Shown piece after piece: positions 11,467-22,677 of a stretch of 64,000 nucleotides of DNA. The position numbers were made by a program, and so were the translations under genes. Each line of letters begins with the position of its first letter. Position 1 is the first letter of the stretch. The stretch covers positions 189,098,958 to 189,162,957 of the forward strand of contig JAUPFV010000005.1 of assembly GCA_036936605.1 (NCBI GenBank), in the 5' to 3' direction. The notes below the pieces were generated by a model, which worked only from the letters and a program-made list of their open reading frames with translations, ran no database searches and had not been told where the DNA came from. The stretch is from Limnanthes douglasii subsp. nivea (Eukaryota; Streptophyta; Magnoliopsida; Brassicales; Limnanthaceae).

Positions 11467-11950
11467 AAACCGTCGATGATGATCGTTTAAAGGGTACCGA
11501 GAATATTCTGCAGTGAGGATGCCGTGAATATAGATCCAAGTAGTGGTTTACTCATATTTGGTACTTCTTCAACCGATATGAACCCATTAAGATATTTTCC
11601 TATTTTTTCCTTTTATTTTGAAGCATATAAAGCATGATTTTTGTCGAGGAGTGATTCTTGATCCTCCGGTACTTATTACTGTCATAACCTTTCTGGGGCT
11701 TAATCTTCCTGATGGAGCACTTTGTTGTCCGATGATCGATTTTTGATGATCTGAGACATATTGCATACAAAATTTATGAAGATTTAATGTTCATGATGAA
11801 GCACTTTATTATTTAAGGATTTGTTTTTGGTTATCCAAGACTTGTATTAGGCTTTATTAAGCCTTAGGTTTTCCCGAAGGAAACCCATACTTTAGCATAT
11901 TGGCCTTTTGTTGTTTAACTCATATGTTTGTATGAAAATAACAAATAAAA
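11467..11950. other. Spacer with no gene recognised
   Basis: AT-rich sequence directly downstream of the decayed coding stretch and ending at the LINE-type tail. It may include 3' UTR of the upstream pseudogene. No motif was recognised. Confidence 0.4.
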
Positions 11951-12150
11951 CTTTTTTTTTTGGCAAAAAAGCGTTTTATTAAATTTGAATACCTCCTTAG
12001 AACTTTCTCGCACCATCGAGGGAGAAAATAGTACATTCTCATGATTTCATAAATATATTTAACAAGAAGTAATAAGTTACAAGCTTTCAGTCTTAAGGAT
12101 TGTGAAAGAGCTCCAATTTCTCTATATTAAAAAAGTGACGAACCTGATTT
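11951..12150 (-). mobile_element. Probable 3' tail of a LINE, minus strand, severely 5'-truncated
   Basis: Read on the minus strand, the sequence runs through TTTAATAAAACGC, then TTTTTTGCC and an A-run at about 11951-11961. An AATAAA signal just before a short A-tract is the usual 3' end of plant LINEs, and LINE-B ends in similar words (AATTAATTAAAAGC, then an A-tract). No RT coding is left inside. The upstream limit is a guess. Confidence 0.4.
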
Positions 12151-13102
12151 CCTTATTCAGCTAGTAGTGTGTAGGTTCTTGACTTCACTTTGGATTTGAC
12201 TGTTGATGGGCGCTCCAAATTCAGAGATAACTTGCCAACTCTCTTTTCTTTGTGGTTAGTTGAATATTTGGTTTGTCTAAGTAAATTGAGAGAAATTAGA
12301 TTGCAGAGAGAAAAATAGGTATTTGAGAGAGAAAATCGAATTGCTAAAGTGATCTATCTCAAAAAGTCAGCCTTTTAATTAGGTCAGCCTTGACCTTTAT
12401 ATAGAGGCGCAAAGACTTAGCTCGAACGTAAACAGTTACAAAAAGGGATAATTATATGCTAGTCCATGCCAAAAATAAAAAGTTCGAATTCCCTCATCTA
12501 ATTTTACAATATGTTATAACAAGTTTTATTTCTTAGATTTCAATCATTGAAGTTCTATTTCTTTATCAATAGAGCCCTTAGTTTTCATGTAAGTAAACGA
12601 ATGAGAACTAACTAGCCTCAGATATCTTTGGAGATGAATAAAATCCCCCTATCCACAATCCGATCCACTTCAAATATGCTGTTATATCATAATTCAAGTT
12701 AAATACATCGAATTTTAAACATGACACCACTTCCTTATATCATTATTCGAAGCTAAAGTCAAATATATGACGACACTCTAGATGCTAAGTCTATCTCTTA
12801 GGAAATTATAATACCCTAGGTACTAGGTCTGCCACTAGACCCATATCGAGACAGATGTTAAATCCTCACTTACGCAACGGTTTCAAATTCTGTCCAATCC
12901 ATTTCCACCTTCTCTAGTTCTCGATATTTCTTTCCTTCTTTATAAATGACTATGTGAACCATTTTTTGATTCATAAACAAAATTTCTTGAGAAAGAAACT
13001 ACAAAAACTCAAAATTTCTTTGCTACCTTCAACTACTTCTTTAATCTACTGGCTACCTATACCGGAAAACTTAAATTTTCCGTTCAACCTTTCAACTAGT
13101 TT
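12151..13102 (+). promoter_or_regulatory. Region upstream of aORF-C, possible promoter/LTR remnant
   Basis: No ORF. A TATA-like CTTTATAAATGAC lies near 12938, about 160 bases before the first ATG of the antisense ORF at 13103, and pyrimidine-rich sequence follows. By position this should hold the 3' LTR of Tat-like element C, which is oriented minus, but its partner LTR is missing, so LTR ends cannot be confirmed. Confidence 0.3.
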
Positions 13103-16040
13103 ATGAGAAAACATACAAAAACTAGAAAATCCAAAGCCAAAATACCCAAAAAACTAAAATCTCCAAAATCAGACAACAAAGTCTTCGGATCTCACGACTA
13201 CTTCTGTATTAGTGAAAGAGCAGATGAATACGGAGCAGCTGGACTAATAAGCAATGATCCTCTTGGTTTGTCTACAAATACAATATACTACATTAATTTT
13301 GATCATAACAAATCTCATGCCTTTTCACTTTCTCCTCTTATAGAAGAAAGTAAATCATAAAAAACTCCAACACCAAAAACACCTCAAATCTCACCCTTTC
13401 TTACTGATCATCATCTCGAATCAGTCGTGAGGTGAGAAAATCTTCTTCAAAAAACTCGGAAGAAAGTCTTTCCTCAACTAATCCTTTAAAAACTCCTCCT
13501 CCTCAAAATCCAAGAAGAAAAACTTTCATAACAATGGGTGATGATGCTGATGTCACCTCGAATATTAATGTTGCTTTGAATCCATCAACCACTTCTCCTC
13601 CTTTTGAGGGAGGTTGTTGAGACAACAACATCATCTCAACAAAATACCTCAAATGATCCTCATCAACTGATAAACGAGGAATCTGAAGAAGAAATCGATT
13701 CCGAAGCTACACAGTCAAATAACGAAGTTGAAATAGAGGAATAGGCTTCGAAGGGATCAAAAAGTGCTTCATAAGGAAAGGATTTTGAAACGAGAAAAAG
13801 TAGGTTCTTGTGAGAATATCCGATGAGTTGCGTGTATCAGTTAGTGAGAACTTAAGGCCTCTCGAATCATATTACATATTGGCTTTGAATTTTTTTCTAA
13901 ATACATATTACAAGGAAAGTCAAGCAACTGACCTAAAGAAGCAATGAGGAATGAGAAACGATATTATAATTCGTCTTCTCCAAAAAGGGGAAACACCTTT
14001 GGATTGTAGAAAATATGAATTAGTGGTCTACCTAGAAATTATTAACTGGGGTCTTCGATTTCCACTGGACCCCATAATAGTTCACTACTTTGAACTTTTG
14101 GATCTATGTCCAACCCAAGTGACACCAAATCAATGGTTCACTTTTCTTTTGGAGATCATGGCTTCTCGTCTGTCCCAAATTCCACTCTGCATCGATGACT
14201 TTATTTTCTTGACCAAACTGTCGAAGAGACCAGTGCTTTCATTTTTATTATCTTACCTTTGGATGATGACTTGAAGATCATCGATGACTTGCTGGAGGCA
14301 GAAAAATTGTGGAAGTAAAAATTTGTTTTTATCTCAGGAGCTTGGGAGAACGGTAAACAAATATCCAAAACCAACCCATCTAAATTGAACCTCGTCTGTA
14401 GGAGTAATTGTAAGTATTTTAATTTCATTTATTTGAATTATATTTTCAACTAATGTTCTCCTTATTTCTTATCAAATTCTATGCTGTGAAAAGAAATTTC
14501 GAGGCACTATGCACTTTGTCGTGAGAAAGCAAAAGATACCTTTATCAAGCTTGCTACCTGGGCTGAAAAAGAATGGAAGAATGATTTCCACACAACTTTG
14601 GAACCTATCAACTTTCTCAACAACCATCTTTTTCCAATCAAGTTTGGAGCATTCCCTCATGAGAATTTGATAGAGTAACCCAATCCTTTACACGTTGTCA
14701 GAAGGTTAGTCCATCCTGATTGGAAAGTAGTTTTACCATTTCGAAAGAGATAGCCATCTTCCCCAGAAGAAGAAAGAAAAAAAGAATAAAAAGGCAGCTA
14801 GCACATATGGTGCTAGCCCTTCAGTACATCCGATGCCAAAATGTTCAAAGCGAAAAGCAACAGAAAGAAACCTTCCTACCATCGAAGAAGGAGTAGAAGA
14901 CAAACATTCGAAAAATTACCACAACCATCCCTTCGCAAAAGAAAGGCACAACTAAAACGACTCGTCAAAAGAAAAAGAAAATAAATGTGGAGACCATCAA
15001 AGAGGTGTTGTCCGATAGTGACGAAGTTGTGGTAATAGAGAATTAACAAACTCAACAAAAAGAAAACAAGGCAAGTGTTGAAGACATTGTCGCTTAGTAT
15101 AGGGAAACTGTTTTAGATGATGATCGAGGAAATGACCATTTTAATCTTGATAGCATTATCTATTTTGATGAATCTCAAGAGCTTGCTGAGACGAGGATCC
15201 ATTCGTTCAGGAAATTCAAGATCAACTGTATAACCTTGGTAGAAGACCTGCACCTGCTACCTCCGAAGCCGCATCTCCTAAAGTTAATTTTCTTACAACC
15301 TCCCTTGCTCTCATACCTCGACCTAGCCCAATGGTCATCCCTCCGGAGGAACCACCCGAAGAGGTTTTAGCTGCTCTTCAGCCTTTTGCTGATCTTAATG
15401 CTGCAGAACAAAAGTTGACTCAAGTAATCAAATCCTCTCGAAGTCAGTTAAAATACATGGCTAAAAAGATGGTTCGCTTCAAGAATGCTGCTGTAGCTGA
15501 GAAAAGTATGAGAGACATCTTTGAGAACCTCGTAACAGAACAATTTCATGGATTTCAAATGACCAGATATGAATTCCTCAGAGGACTCATCCATGTTAAG
15601 AAGAACCTCAGAGAAGTGCATTGAAAAGAATAAGAAGATCTCAATACTTCTCATCAGAACAAAATGGATCAACTTAAGACTAAGTATAATGAAGAGTTAG
15701 TTGCAGAGAATAATAAATTAGATGATCTTCAAGTCTCTATTGATAAAAGTGAGGTAGATAAGAAAAGGTTTTCAAATGACATGACTGTTCTCAAAGCCAA
15801 ATTCGATGAGGAAAAAAGACTTATTGTCGCCACTGCTGAAGATGAATGTGTGAAAGGCATGCTAGCAGCTATTAAAAATGGCGAAGAACAAAAATTAATC
15901 ACCCTCCTTTGTGAGATTCATGCCACATACCCTAAAGTTAACCTTTCTAGCTTTTGGGGATGAATTCCCATCGAACGGCGTCCTAGCGAGGCGTTTGATC
16001 CTATTCTTAGCCCTTCATCCGAAGAGGAGGAATCATGAGA
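13103..16040 (+). pseudogene. aORF-C: antisense ORF of Tat-like element C (gypsy-type domain plus coiled coil)
   Basis: This runs opposite to the element's pol. Open pieces: 13103-13360 (basic, Lys-rich), 13432-13620 (Ser/Pro-rich), 13951-14274, 15331-15624 and 15664-15963. The 13951 piece contains NWGLRFPLDPIIVHYFELLDL then CPTQVTPNQW. This matches the RLPLPPLIRDFFSFIGICPTQ segment of aORF-A and resembles the 'putative gypsy type transposon' family (Transposase_28). A basic RKRKAQLKRLVKRKRK patch lies near 14930. The last two pieces are heptad-rich, as expected of a coiled coil (ENNKLDDLQVSIDKSEVDKKR). The same order appears in aORF-A and aORF-B. Function is unknown. Several frameshifts and stops interrupt it; some breaks could be introns. 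Confidence 0.6.
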
Positions 16041-16311
16041 AAATTCTGAAGAAAGCTTCAAAAACGTGTAATCCTACAATCTATTTTTTGTTCATTTTAT
16101 TCAATCATTGTAATATTTTATTTTTAATATATGCTTTTTCATTTGGCATCTAAGAAATTACTCTGTTCTCATCGAATCAAATTGAATGACAAAAGGATTT
16201 GTTTATCCTTTTATTTTCTTAAGTCATATTCCCCTCTCACTACTATTTTTATATTAGTTATTCGAAGTGAAAATACAACAGAATTGTTTCAATAACATTG
16301 TACCTAGCTCA

Positions 16312-16490
16312 TCGAATATGATTGTGCGTTTAAAGAACGTATCACTTCGATTCTAACAATGCATTTAGAGAATGTAACATTTCGAATTTAATAGTGCGTT
16401 TAGAGAACGTAACACTTCAAATATAATAATGTGTTTAGAGAATGTAGCACTTCGAATATGGTTGCTTCTTCGAAAAACGTATCAATCACT
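16312..16490. repeat. 35-bp tandem repeat, four full units and a longer diverged fifth
   Basis: Units start at 16312, 16347, 16382 and 16417, each exactly 35 bases, built on TCGAATATAATNNTG then CGTTTAGAGAA then CGTAACACT. A diverged 39-base fifth unit follows at 16452. The array sits between the 3' ends of two convergent genes, aORF-C and the integrase of element C. Confidence 0.9.
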
Positions 16491-16623
16491 TCAAAATATC
16501 CTACTCGTAGTCAACCTCAAAAATGATAAGTCTTTGATCAGTTACCAAAATAGTTTGAACAAGTATTTCTAAACAACCATTGGCCAAAAAATGCATTTTA
16601 TTGATAGCTTTGAATATGTATAT

Positions 16624-16673
16624 AGCACCTCATTAAAACCTCTACGGGCCAACAGTGCGGGAAATAGTGTGCT
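16624..16673 (-). other. Conserved palindrome-bounded motif downstream of integrase, element C
   Basis: On the minus strand the block starts AGCAC and ends GTGCT, with TATTTCCC near its start and GGTTTTAATGAGG near its end. It begins 37 bases after the integrase stop. The same block, with different but again complementary ends, follows pol in elements A (32411) and B (38767). Confidence 0.6.
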
Positions 16674-16710
16674 AATTAATAAAAGAAAACAATTTTAAAA
16701 TAGAAAACAG

Positions 16711-17930
16711 TCACTCCGAATATAATTTTAGATGATGTATATTCCAGGGATGTTGAAGCATCCTCCTCTGATTATCACAAAGGCGATAAGAACATGGCTT
16801 TATCTTTTCAACAACCATATAAGGTCCTTTCCAAGTTGGGGCCATCTTACTGAGGCTCTTTTCCTTAGTATGAAGGAATACATTCCTTAACACTTTGTCA
16901 TCCACCTTAAACTCCCTCTTTTTCAACTTTGAATTATATCTGATCCTCATAAGAGTTTGATAATGAATTACGTTCAGGTGAGCTTGAACTCTTATTTCTT
17001 CAATCAAATCCAAACTTGCTCTTTTATCTTCGTCATTTAGGTCTTCAGAGTATTGAGCTACTCTAAAAGAAGGCAATGTAGATTCTGCATGACTAACAAC
17101 ATCCATTCCATATGCCAAGGTAAAAAGAGTTTCTTTAGTAGCTTCCCGATGGGTTGTTCGATAAGCCCATAACACCTCATGCAAATAATTAGGCCATATT
17201 CCTGCAGCTCCTGTCAAATTCCTTTTCGAACCTTCTAAAATAGATCTGTTTGTAATCTTTACTTGTCTATTTCCTTGGGGTTGAAGAAGTGTGGAAAAAC
17301 ATTACTTTATCCATTTCGAAGTACAAAACGAAGCCATTTATTTATTATTAAATTGAGGACCGTTATCTGTAGTAATTCTCCGAGGTAATCCAAAATGACA
17401 ACAAATATTGTTTAGAATGAACTTAATCACATCCTTAGCTTTTTTTCCACACAATGGTTCAGCTTCTGCCTACTTCGAAAAATAATCCACTGCAACAATT
17501 ATCATTTGTCGTCATCCAGAAACCATCGGTAAAGGTCCCACCAAATTTATTCCCCATCTATCAAATGGAACGACCTCAGTAATGGACATAAGTGGAACTA
17601 CTGGTTTATGAATATCGTTAGCAAACTTTTGAAAAGTATCACAACTTCGAACCAAATTCTTGGCATCGTTCATAATCGAAGGCCAATAAAACCCTGCCAG
17701 AAAAACTCGACGAGTCAAGGCCTTGAACCCACAATGCGCTGAACCTTCTACATCATGCAGTTATGATAAAACTTCATGTGATTCTTGTTTCTCAAACATC
17801 GTAATAATGGCCTACTCAACGTTTTATTATACAAAATCCTATCTAACACTATATAGCCAAATGATTTACCTCTCAATTTCTTGGCCAATTTCACATCTTC
17901 AGGTAGTTCTCCCCTAACTAAAAAATTCAA
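16711..17930 (-). pseudogene. Integrase of Tat-like element C, catalytically dead
   Basis: N-terminal pieces (17748-17930: ELPEDVKLAKKLRGKSFGY, ILYNKTLSRPLLRCL; 17512-17718: RRVFLAGFYWPSIMNDA) carry the HHCC zinc region, but the last Cys is Phe (RSCDTFQKF). The core reads PFDRWGINLVGPLP, with the first catalytic Asp changed to Asn, then TTDNGPQFNNK (second Asp kept), then RQVKITNRSIL (catalytic Glu changed to Lys). The C-terminal piece 16711-17217 ends in the usual pol terminus (WKGPYMVVEKI, HPWNIHHLKLYSE). Both substitutions fit a single G-to-A change. Stops interrupt the core between 17217 and 17512. It normally inserts the element's cDNA. Confidence 0.8.
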
Positions 17931-17951
17931 AATGTCAGTTCTCCGATCTTC

Positions 17952-18545
17952 TCAGACTGTGTCTGGGGTGACAAACACTTCTTCAATATGCTCACACTGC
18001 TCTGAATGGGTTAAAATCGATGGAATCTTCTGTAATAAAATCCAAGGATATTCTTCTTTGTATGCAACTGTTGCTAAAGAATCAACAAATGTGTTATTCC
18101 CTCGATTTATATGCTCCAAAACAACATAATTAAACAAAAGAATCAGATTTCAAAGCTATCGAAGATACAAAATTAAGTGGTCCTTTTTTGCTTCGAAAAT
18201 TCCAGAAACTTGATTTGCTACTAACTCAAAATTTGTCTTTAATCGTACTGAAGTTGCACCACATATCTTTGCAAGCCTCAATCTAGCTAATACATCTTTA
18301 TACTTAGCTTCATTATTCAACGCGTGAAAACCAAATTTAATAGATTGAAGCATTGTTTCTCCAAATGAAACAATCAGTTGAACTCCAACACTGCATCCCA
18401 AAACACTAGAACCTCCATCGGTTTGAACAATCCACATCGAACTAGCTGGCAAAACATCCTTGCTAACTTCTTCATCTGATCTGCTTGAATAAAACTCAAC
18501 AAGAAAATCTACCAACGCTTGTACTTTAATTACTGTCTGAGGCAA
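17952..18545 (-). pseudogene. Second (archaeal-type) RNase H of Tat-like element C
   Basis: The open piece 18156-18545 reads WIVQTDGGSSVLGCSVGVQL, ALNNEAKYKDVLARLRLAK and TNFELVANQVSGIFEAKKD; the downstream piece 17952-18137 reads HINRGNNTFVDSLATVA. This is the aRNH pattern of Tat elements. The usual Glu of the N-E-A-E-Y-E helix is Lys (NEAKYK) and the usual Asp of the SDSQLV strand is Asn (TNFELV), so two catalytic acids are lost. It lies between the first RNase H and integrase. A duplicated RNase H is the best lineage marker in this element. Confidence 0.75.
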
Positions 18546-19210
18546 AAAAATGAAGTCAAATCTCCAATTCTTCTAACCATTTACTTATCCTCTCTTAAAA
18601 TATCGGGGCGTTGTAAAAAATTATTTAATCGAAATGAAGTTCAAACCTCAATAGTATGAGCTTGAAAATAGGGATGCATTTTCCTAGCAGCCATCACCAA
18701 TGCCAATGCCAATTTTTCAAGCTTCAAATACCTATTTTCTGTTGCCACCAAACTCTTGTTGACATAGTACACCGACTTCAGAATTCCTGAATCTTCACTT
18801 ATCAATACTACACTTACTGCAAAATCAGATACCGCAATGTACAAAAGGAGTTGCTTTCCACTTCGAGGTTTGGATAATATTTCTAGTGAGGATAACAAAT
18901 TCTTAATACTTAAAAATGTTGCTTCAAAATATGAAGTCCATTCAAAATTCTTTGGTCTTTGTAACACTTGAAAGAAAGGGAAACATTTATTAGAAAATCT
19001 AGAGATGAATCTGTTAAGTGCTGCTAACCTTCTTGTCAAGATTTGCACTTCTTTGATAGTTTGAGGAAATTTCATAGGTACCATAACTTTGAATTGCTCT
19101 GGATCTGCACTTCTTTGATAGTTCAAGGCAATTTCTTTGATAACATCATCTGTGTAGTATTCACAAATACCACACAGATGATTACTACGTCTTCCTTGCA
19201 TGCAACTCAA
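18546..19210 (-). pseudogene. RT remnant and first RNase H of Tat-like element C
   Basis: The open stretch 18641-19210 contains a possible residual YTDD box (CEYYTDDVIKE), then a gap compared with the family, then the RT connection (FPQTIKEVQILTRRLAALNRF, FSNKCFPFFQVLQ) and RNase H (FLSIKNLLSSLEILSKP, QLLLYIAVSDFAVSVVL, ENRYLKLEKLALALVMAARK). The end of RNase H continues in a broken frame to 18546. Everything N-terminal of YxDD is missing where it meets LINE-C at about 19205. A 20-base phrase (CACTTCTTTGATAGTT plus neighbours) occurs twice near 19050 and 19110, suggesting a local duplication at the break. Confidence 0.7.
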
Positions 19211-19829
19211 GACAATGTTCTACCCCTCTGTAGGGTCCAAGCCCAATAACAAGATCCATTATAACTTTACCAAGCCTAATCCTCAACTCGTCCCAATAAC
19301 AAGGTTCATTATAACTATACTAAGCCTAACCTTCAACAAAAAATCTCGGAAAGTCCAGATCTTGTATAGTTCAACCCTACACACACCAACACCAGAAACT
19401 CTCTACTATACAAACCCTACTCACCCCCTATACCGTCTTCCAAGGATCCCACTCCAAATACCCCTCCACCAAGGTTCTACTATCATTCATACCTCTTCCA
19501 CCACTGTTTTCATGATTCACATACGTCTTTTGGCCTATTATTAACCCTTGGAAACACCCTAACTACATCATTCCTTCAATGTTTACATGGACATAACACT
19601 CATGGTAGGATTCTCAACAAGTCTAAAGAAAATCATGGTTACACAGTTACTCAAGCCCTCATTTCTCAACCCATTTACAAATCCCCTACTCATATGCCCG
19701 CTTCCGCTACTATCATCACTTGTAGTATATATTGCAACCATATTGCTAGATCTATTTCTCCATCCCTATGTTTATGTACACCAATGTAGTCAATAATAAA
19801 TCTAGAGAACCATTCATCTCTATACTACC

Positions 19830-20460
19830 CAGAGCTACGCTAGCGTTGTGGCAACCCCACAAGATAACCATTCTACCATGATAGTAGTAAAAGGTCAACA
19901 TCTGCATGTCGATGACTGCTTATCTTTTAACCAGATATTATCAATGAAGAAAATAGAGATTGGGAAAAATTCATGTCGGGTTATTTCCTTGTGAAAAAGT
20001 TGGCCTCATACCACATCGATGCTATTGCTGCTAGAATATGGGGGCATGGATGGGCTTCCAGAGTATAAGGCTATCCCTTTTGTGAACTTTTAATTTTTAT
20101 TTTCCACTTCTGATAATCCTACAACGGTTCTCGAATTGGTCCCATGGTTCTTCAACGGAAACCTCACTATTCTCAATAAGTGGAAGCCAATGACATCTAC
20201 AACTAGGGATCTCTTGAAGTCGATCTCTCTATGGATCAAGTTCTATGGGTTTTCTTATGAATTTTGGTATAAAAATGGCATCAGTAAGCTTGGTAGCTTC
20301 TTGGGCACACCCATCTATGTTGACACCCACACCACCAACCGTGTGCTCCTAATTTTCGCAAAAATCTGCATTGTGATGAATGCAACTAATGAGTTCCCAG
20401 ATTTTTTAAGAATAAAATGTTTGCGTAAATTTACCTCCTTACACATTGAGTACCAGAGTA
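19830..20460 (+). pseudogene. LINE-C ORF1 (DUF4283-like), broken
   Basis: Coding words appear in several frames: SYASVVATPQDN near 19835, EKFMSGYFLVKKLASYHID near 19965, then from 20136 an open piece with LVPWFFNGNLTILNKWKPM, SLWIKFYGFSYEFWYKNG and ISKLGSFLGTPIYVD. LINE-B has matching words at 45870-46350 (SYASVVASHLDN, LSGYFLTQ, FSKIGSVLGTPLYVD). The normal product is the LINE RNA-binding protein. At least two frameshifts and several stops are present. No CCHC knuckle was found downstream. Confidence 0.65.
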
Positions 20461-20789
20461 TCCAACTGATTTGCAGTAAGTGGTCCACTTTTGGCCACAC
20501 CACCTATAGGTGGGCCACTCCCCTTGCTTCGTCTCACTTGAACAACTCCAACACTTCCAATCACCCACCGGGTAAGGAGCCCACAATCAATGGTAGCAGT
20601 CACCATATCCTTGTCACCTCCAGGGACAGTGGCACGCCTCCTTAATATGATTATGATACTATGTTTAGAATCATCTATGGTGTATGAGAGATTGTCAGTT
20701 CTGCCGAGAATGAAATTCTCAAAATTCAAGATGATAAGAAGGCTCTCGCTCAAACCGTTTTCGACCAGTAACACTTGTAAATCTTTTCT

Positions 20790-21290
20790 TTTATTTTTAT
20801 TAGGATTATCTATGCCTTGAATATTTGAGGTCTAAATGAACCATTCCATAAAAAGAATGTTACCGAGTATGTCTTTTATAATCATTATAAGTTTAATATG
20901 CTTATTAGAAACAAAATAGATGGTATAATACGTTCTATGTTTCTTTATAGGCATTTTAAAGTCAATCATAGTAAAACTACCTTAAGAATAATCTGTATTA
21001 CATGGAATTTTAGTGTCTTTAGACATTGAAGTACACCTCTCCTCAAATAATGGATTGCACCATTAGCTATACTACTGAGAAATCCATATTCTCCATAAAG
21101 ACTATCTATGGGTTCAACAAATCATATGATCGCGCCCTCGTTCGTCACACTATTAGTTTTATCTCCTCTCGTAAGGAGGACACCTCATGAGTTTATCTTG
21201 GTGACTTTAACATCATTCAAAACCTCATAGGTTTGTGTGATAATGTTTCTATTCCCTTTTCTTGTTTCTAATTGCAAAGGGATGCGAGTC
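20790..21290 (+). pseudogene. LINE-C endonuclease, N-terminal part only
   Basis: The plus strand reads YALNI*GLNEPFHKKNVTEY, the start of the endonuclease with a stop in the SWN-x-RGLNEP motif. After about 200 diverged bases it reads SIKTIYGFNKSYDRALVRH, ISFISSRKEDTS then VYLGDFNIIQN. Matching LINE-B words are NVRGLNEP, YAFNEPADRVQ and LGDFNAI. Homology ends soon after GDFN, so the SDH catalytic motif, RT and tail are absent. Confidence 0.65.
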
Positions 21291-21463
21291 TGAATTAGCG
21301 CACAAGTCGACCCTTTAACTATACATTGTATATGATTTAGTTTTACATCAAGATTCAGTTTTTAATTATTTTTATTATTATCTGTGATTCAGGTAACATT
21401 TAAAAAAATATAATATGCTTTTGTAGAAGAACTTATTTTATTTTTTTGTATTTTACTTTAGGT

Positions 21464-21514
21464 AGCTCGTTTCTATTATCGAATAAGTGTCTGAAATAAT
21501 GGTTTTGAGGTGGG
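21464..21514 (+). other. Exon-like segment, diverged copy of 27620-27667
   Basis: A pyrimidine-rich tract ending TTTAG is followed by GTAGCTCGTTTCTATTATCG, reading VARFYYRISV then stop. The segment and about 100 bases after it (ATGTATGTCTGACT ... CTATATATATAT) match 27620-27770 with scattered differences. It could be the last coding exon of a gene fragment. Identity unknown. Confidence 0.4.
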
Positions 21515-21689
21515 TTGTTGTTATTTATTTAACAATAATCTTTTTTGTTTCTAGGAAAATTGTAATAAATGTATGTCTGACTGTTTATCTATATATATGG
21601 ATATGTTTGTGTGTATATCATCACTAGCCTATTTGCAACCTTAGTTAACTGTGTTTGGATATAATCACAAGTTGATAGTATTGTTAGAA

Positions 21690-22530
21690 CCAGCGGCGAA
21701 ACTAGAAATTAGATCAAGGGAGGGCTAAAATATATTTGGATGTTACATGTAACAGTTTATAAGCTAAAATATATTCGGACGTTACATGTAACAGTTTATA
21801 AGCTAAAATATATTCGGACGTGATATGTAGCAGTTTATAAGCCGAATCAATCTTCTACACTTTAACAACCTAATACGAATATAATTCGAAGAAATTACAT
21901 CATTCATTCATTTTATCAAACATCTATTCTTCAAACTCGATTTTTTCAATGATGATGTTTTTAGAAAAATATTATTAAATATTGGTACAATTAATTGAAA
22001 ACAATTTTTTTTTGAAAATTTCACTTTATTTCGATCAATTCAATAAACTTTATCGTACAAATTACTTTTAGATATAAAAAATAAAACATTATATTATGAT
22101 TTATACAATTATACCGAAAACTATAAATTATATTAAACCATAAAATAGATTATACATTGTAAAATAGTTACCTTTATTAAGATCCAAATTCTATAACAAA
22201 TCTCACAATATAATTATAATAATTAAATATGTCAAATAATAATTCTAGTTTATTAACTTTATTTGTATTTGAAGTAACGAATATATTGATTATACACAAA
22301 TATCTATATATAGTTCTTAAATTAAAATAATTGATAAAATAAATATTATTTTATTTAATAATAATTTCAAAAAACAAATAAAAATAATAATAAAAAAAAC
22401 TTTTTTTAAAAAAGCCGCTCTTTTTTTTTTTACTCTTACTATTTGAATAATTGAGATGTTTTCTTTTTCACAAATCAAATACTAAATACTACTATAGTAG
22501 GGTCCCCTACATACCTTGGCCCCTGGTTGG
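21690..22530. other. Candidate non-autonomous repeat with internal 39-bp tandem array
   Basis: The left end AGCGGCGAAACTAGAAATTAG followed by a G-rich GGGAGGGC and the right end CCTTGGCCCCTGG resemble the ends of a common class of plant repeats ('GGCGGAGC...' at one side and its approximate complement at the other). The interior is AT-rich and non-coding. The ends are only partly complementary and no target duplication was confirmed. It may be a non-autonomous DNA element or another repeat class. Confidence 0.3.
21724..21840. repeat. 39-bp tandem repeat, three units
   Basis: Units start at 21724, 21763 and 21802. Each reads GCTAAAATATATTCGGACG, then a variable TTACATGTA, then ACAGTTTATAA. 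Unit length is exactly 39 in all three, and a fourth partial start (GCCGAATC) follows. Confidence 0.9.
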
Positions 22531-22677
22531 AACGGAACTGTTGTTGAAAAAATTGCAAAGTTTGAAGTGAAACCTGACAGGTTCTTAGCAATTAAAGCTA
22601 TAACGGAGCTTTCGTGCTTTGTAGTTTTATTGTATGCTTATTATTCTACCATCTATCTATCCAAGTACATATTGTGA
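22501..22677 (+). other. Short open frame of unknown identity
   Basis: 58 codons directly after an in-frame stop, containing WNGTVVEKIAKFEVKPDRF then AIKAITELSCFVVLLYAYY and ending YLSKYIL. The second half is hydrophobic and could be one membrane segment. Codon use looks less random than its surroundings. I do not recognise it. It may be an exon remnant of a host gene interrupted by the candidate repeat to its left. Confidence 0.3.

Larger units (their letters stand above)
12990..19210 (-). mobile_element. Tat-like Ty3/gypsy element C, 5'-truncated
   Basis: On the minus strand, from the right: an RT remnant, RNase H, a second archaeal-type RNase H (aRNH), integrase. After that comes a repeat-bearing spacer and an oppositely oriented ORF (aORF-C, plus strand). 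Dual RNase H plus an extra antisense ORF are features of the Tat lineage of plant Ty3/gypsy elements. Gag, protease and most of RT are missing; the right end abuts a LINE fragment near 19205. No LTR pair was found. Confidence 0.7.
19205..21290 (+). mobile_element. LINE-C fragment: ORF1 and start of endonuclease, 3'-truncated
   Basis: This plus-strand L1-type fragment shares layout and words with LINE-B (SYASVVA, GDFN, GLNEP). It holds ORF1 and the N-terminal endonuclease and stops at about 21290, before RT. Losing the 3' rather than the 5' end is not how LINEs are truncated at insertion, so a later deletion or recombination is likely. A roughly 50-base tandem duplication (CCCAATAACAAG ... CCTAACCTTCAAC) occupies 19241-19339. 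Confidence 0.65.

Noticed and set aside
16312..16490. CRISPR-like array
   Set aside because: Units are contiguous without unique spacers, and the context is a plant retrotransposon.
18138..19210. Endogenous pararetrovirus RT/RNase H
   Set aside because: Order RNase H, aRNH, integrase and the pol terminus HPWNIHHLKLY fit Ty3/gypsy; no movement or coat protein motif seen.
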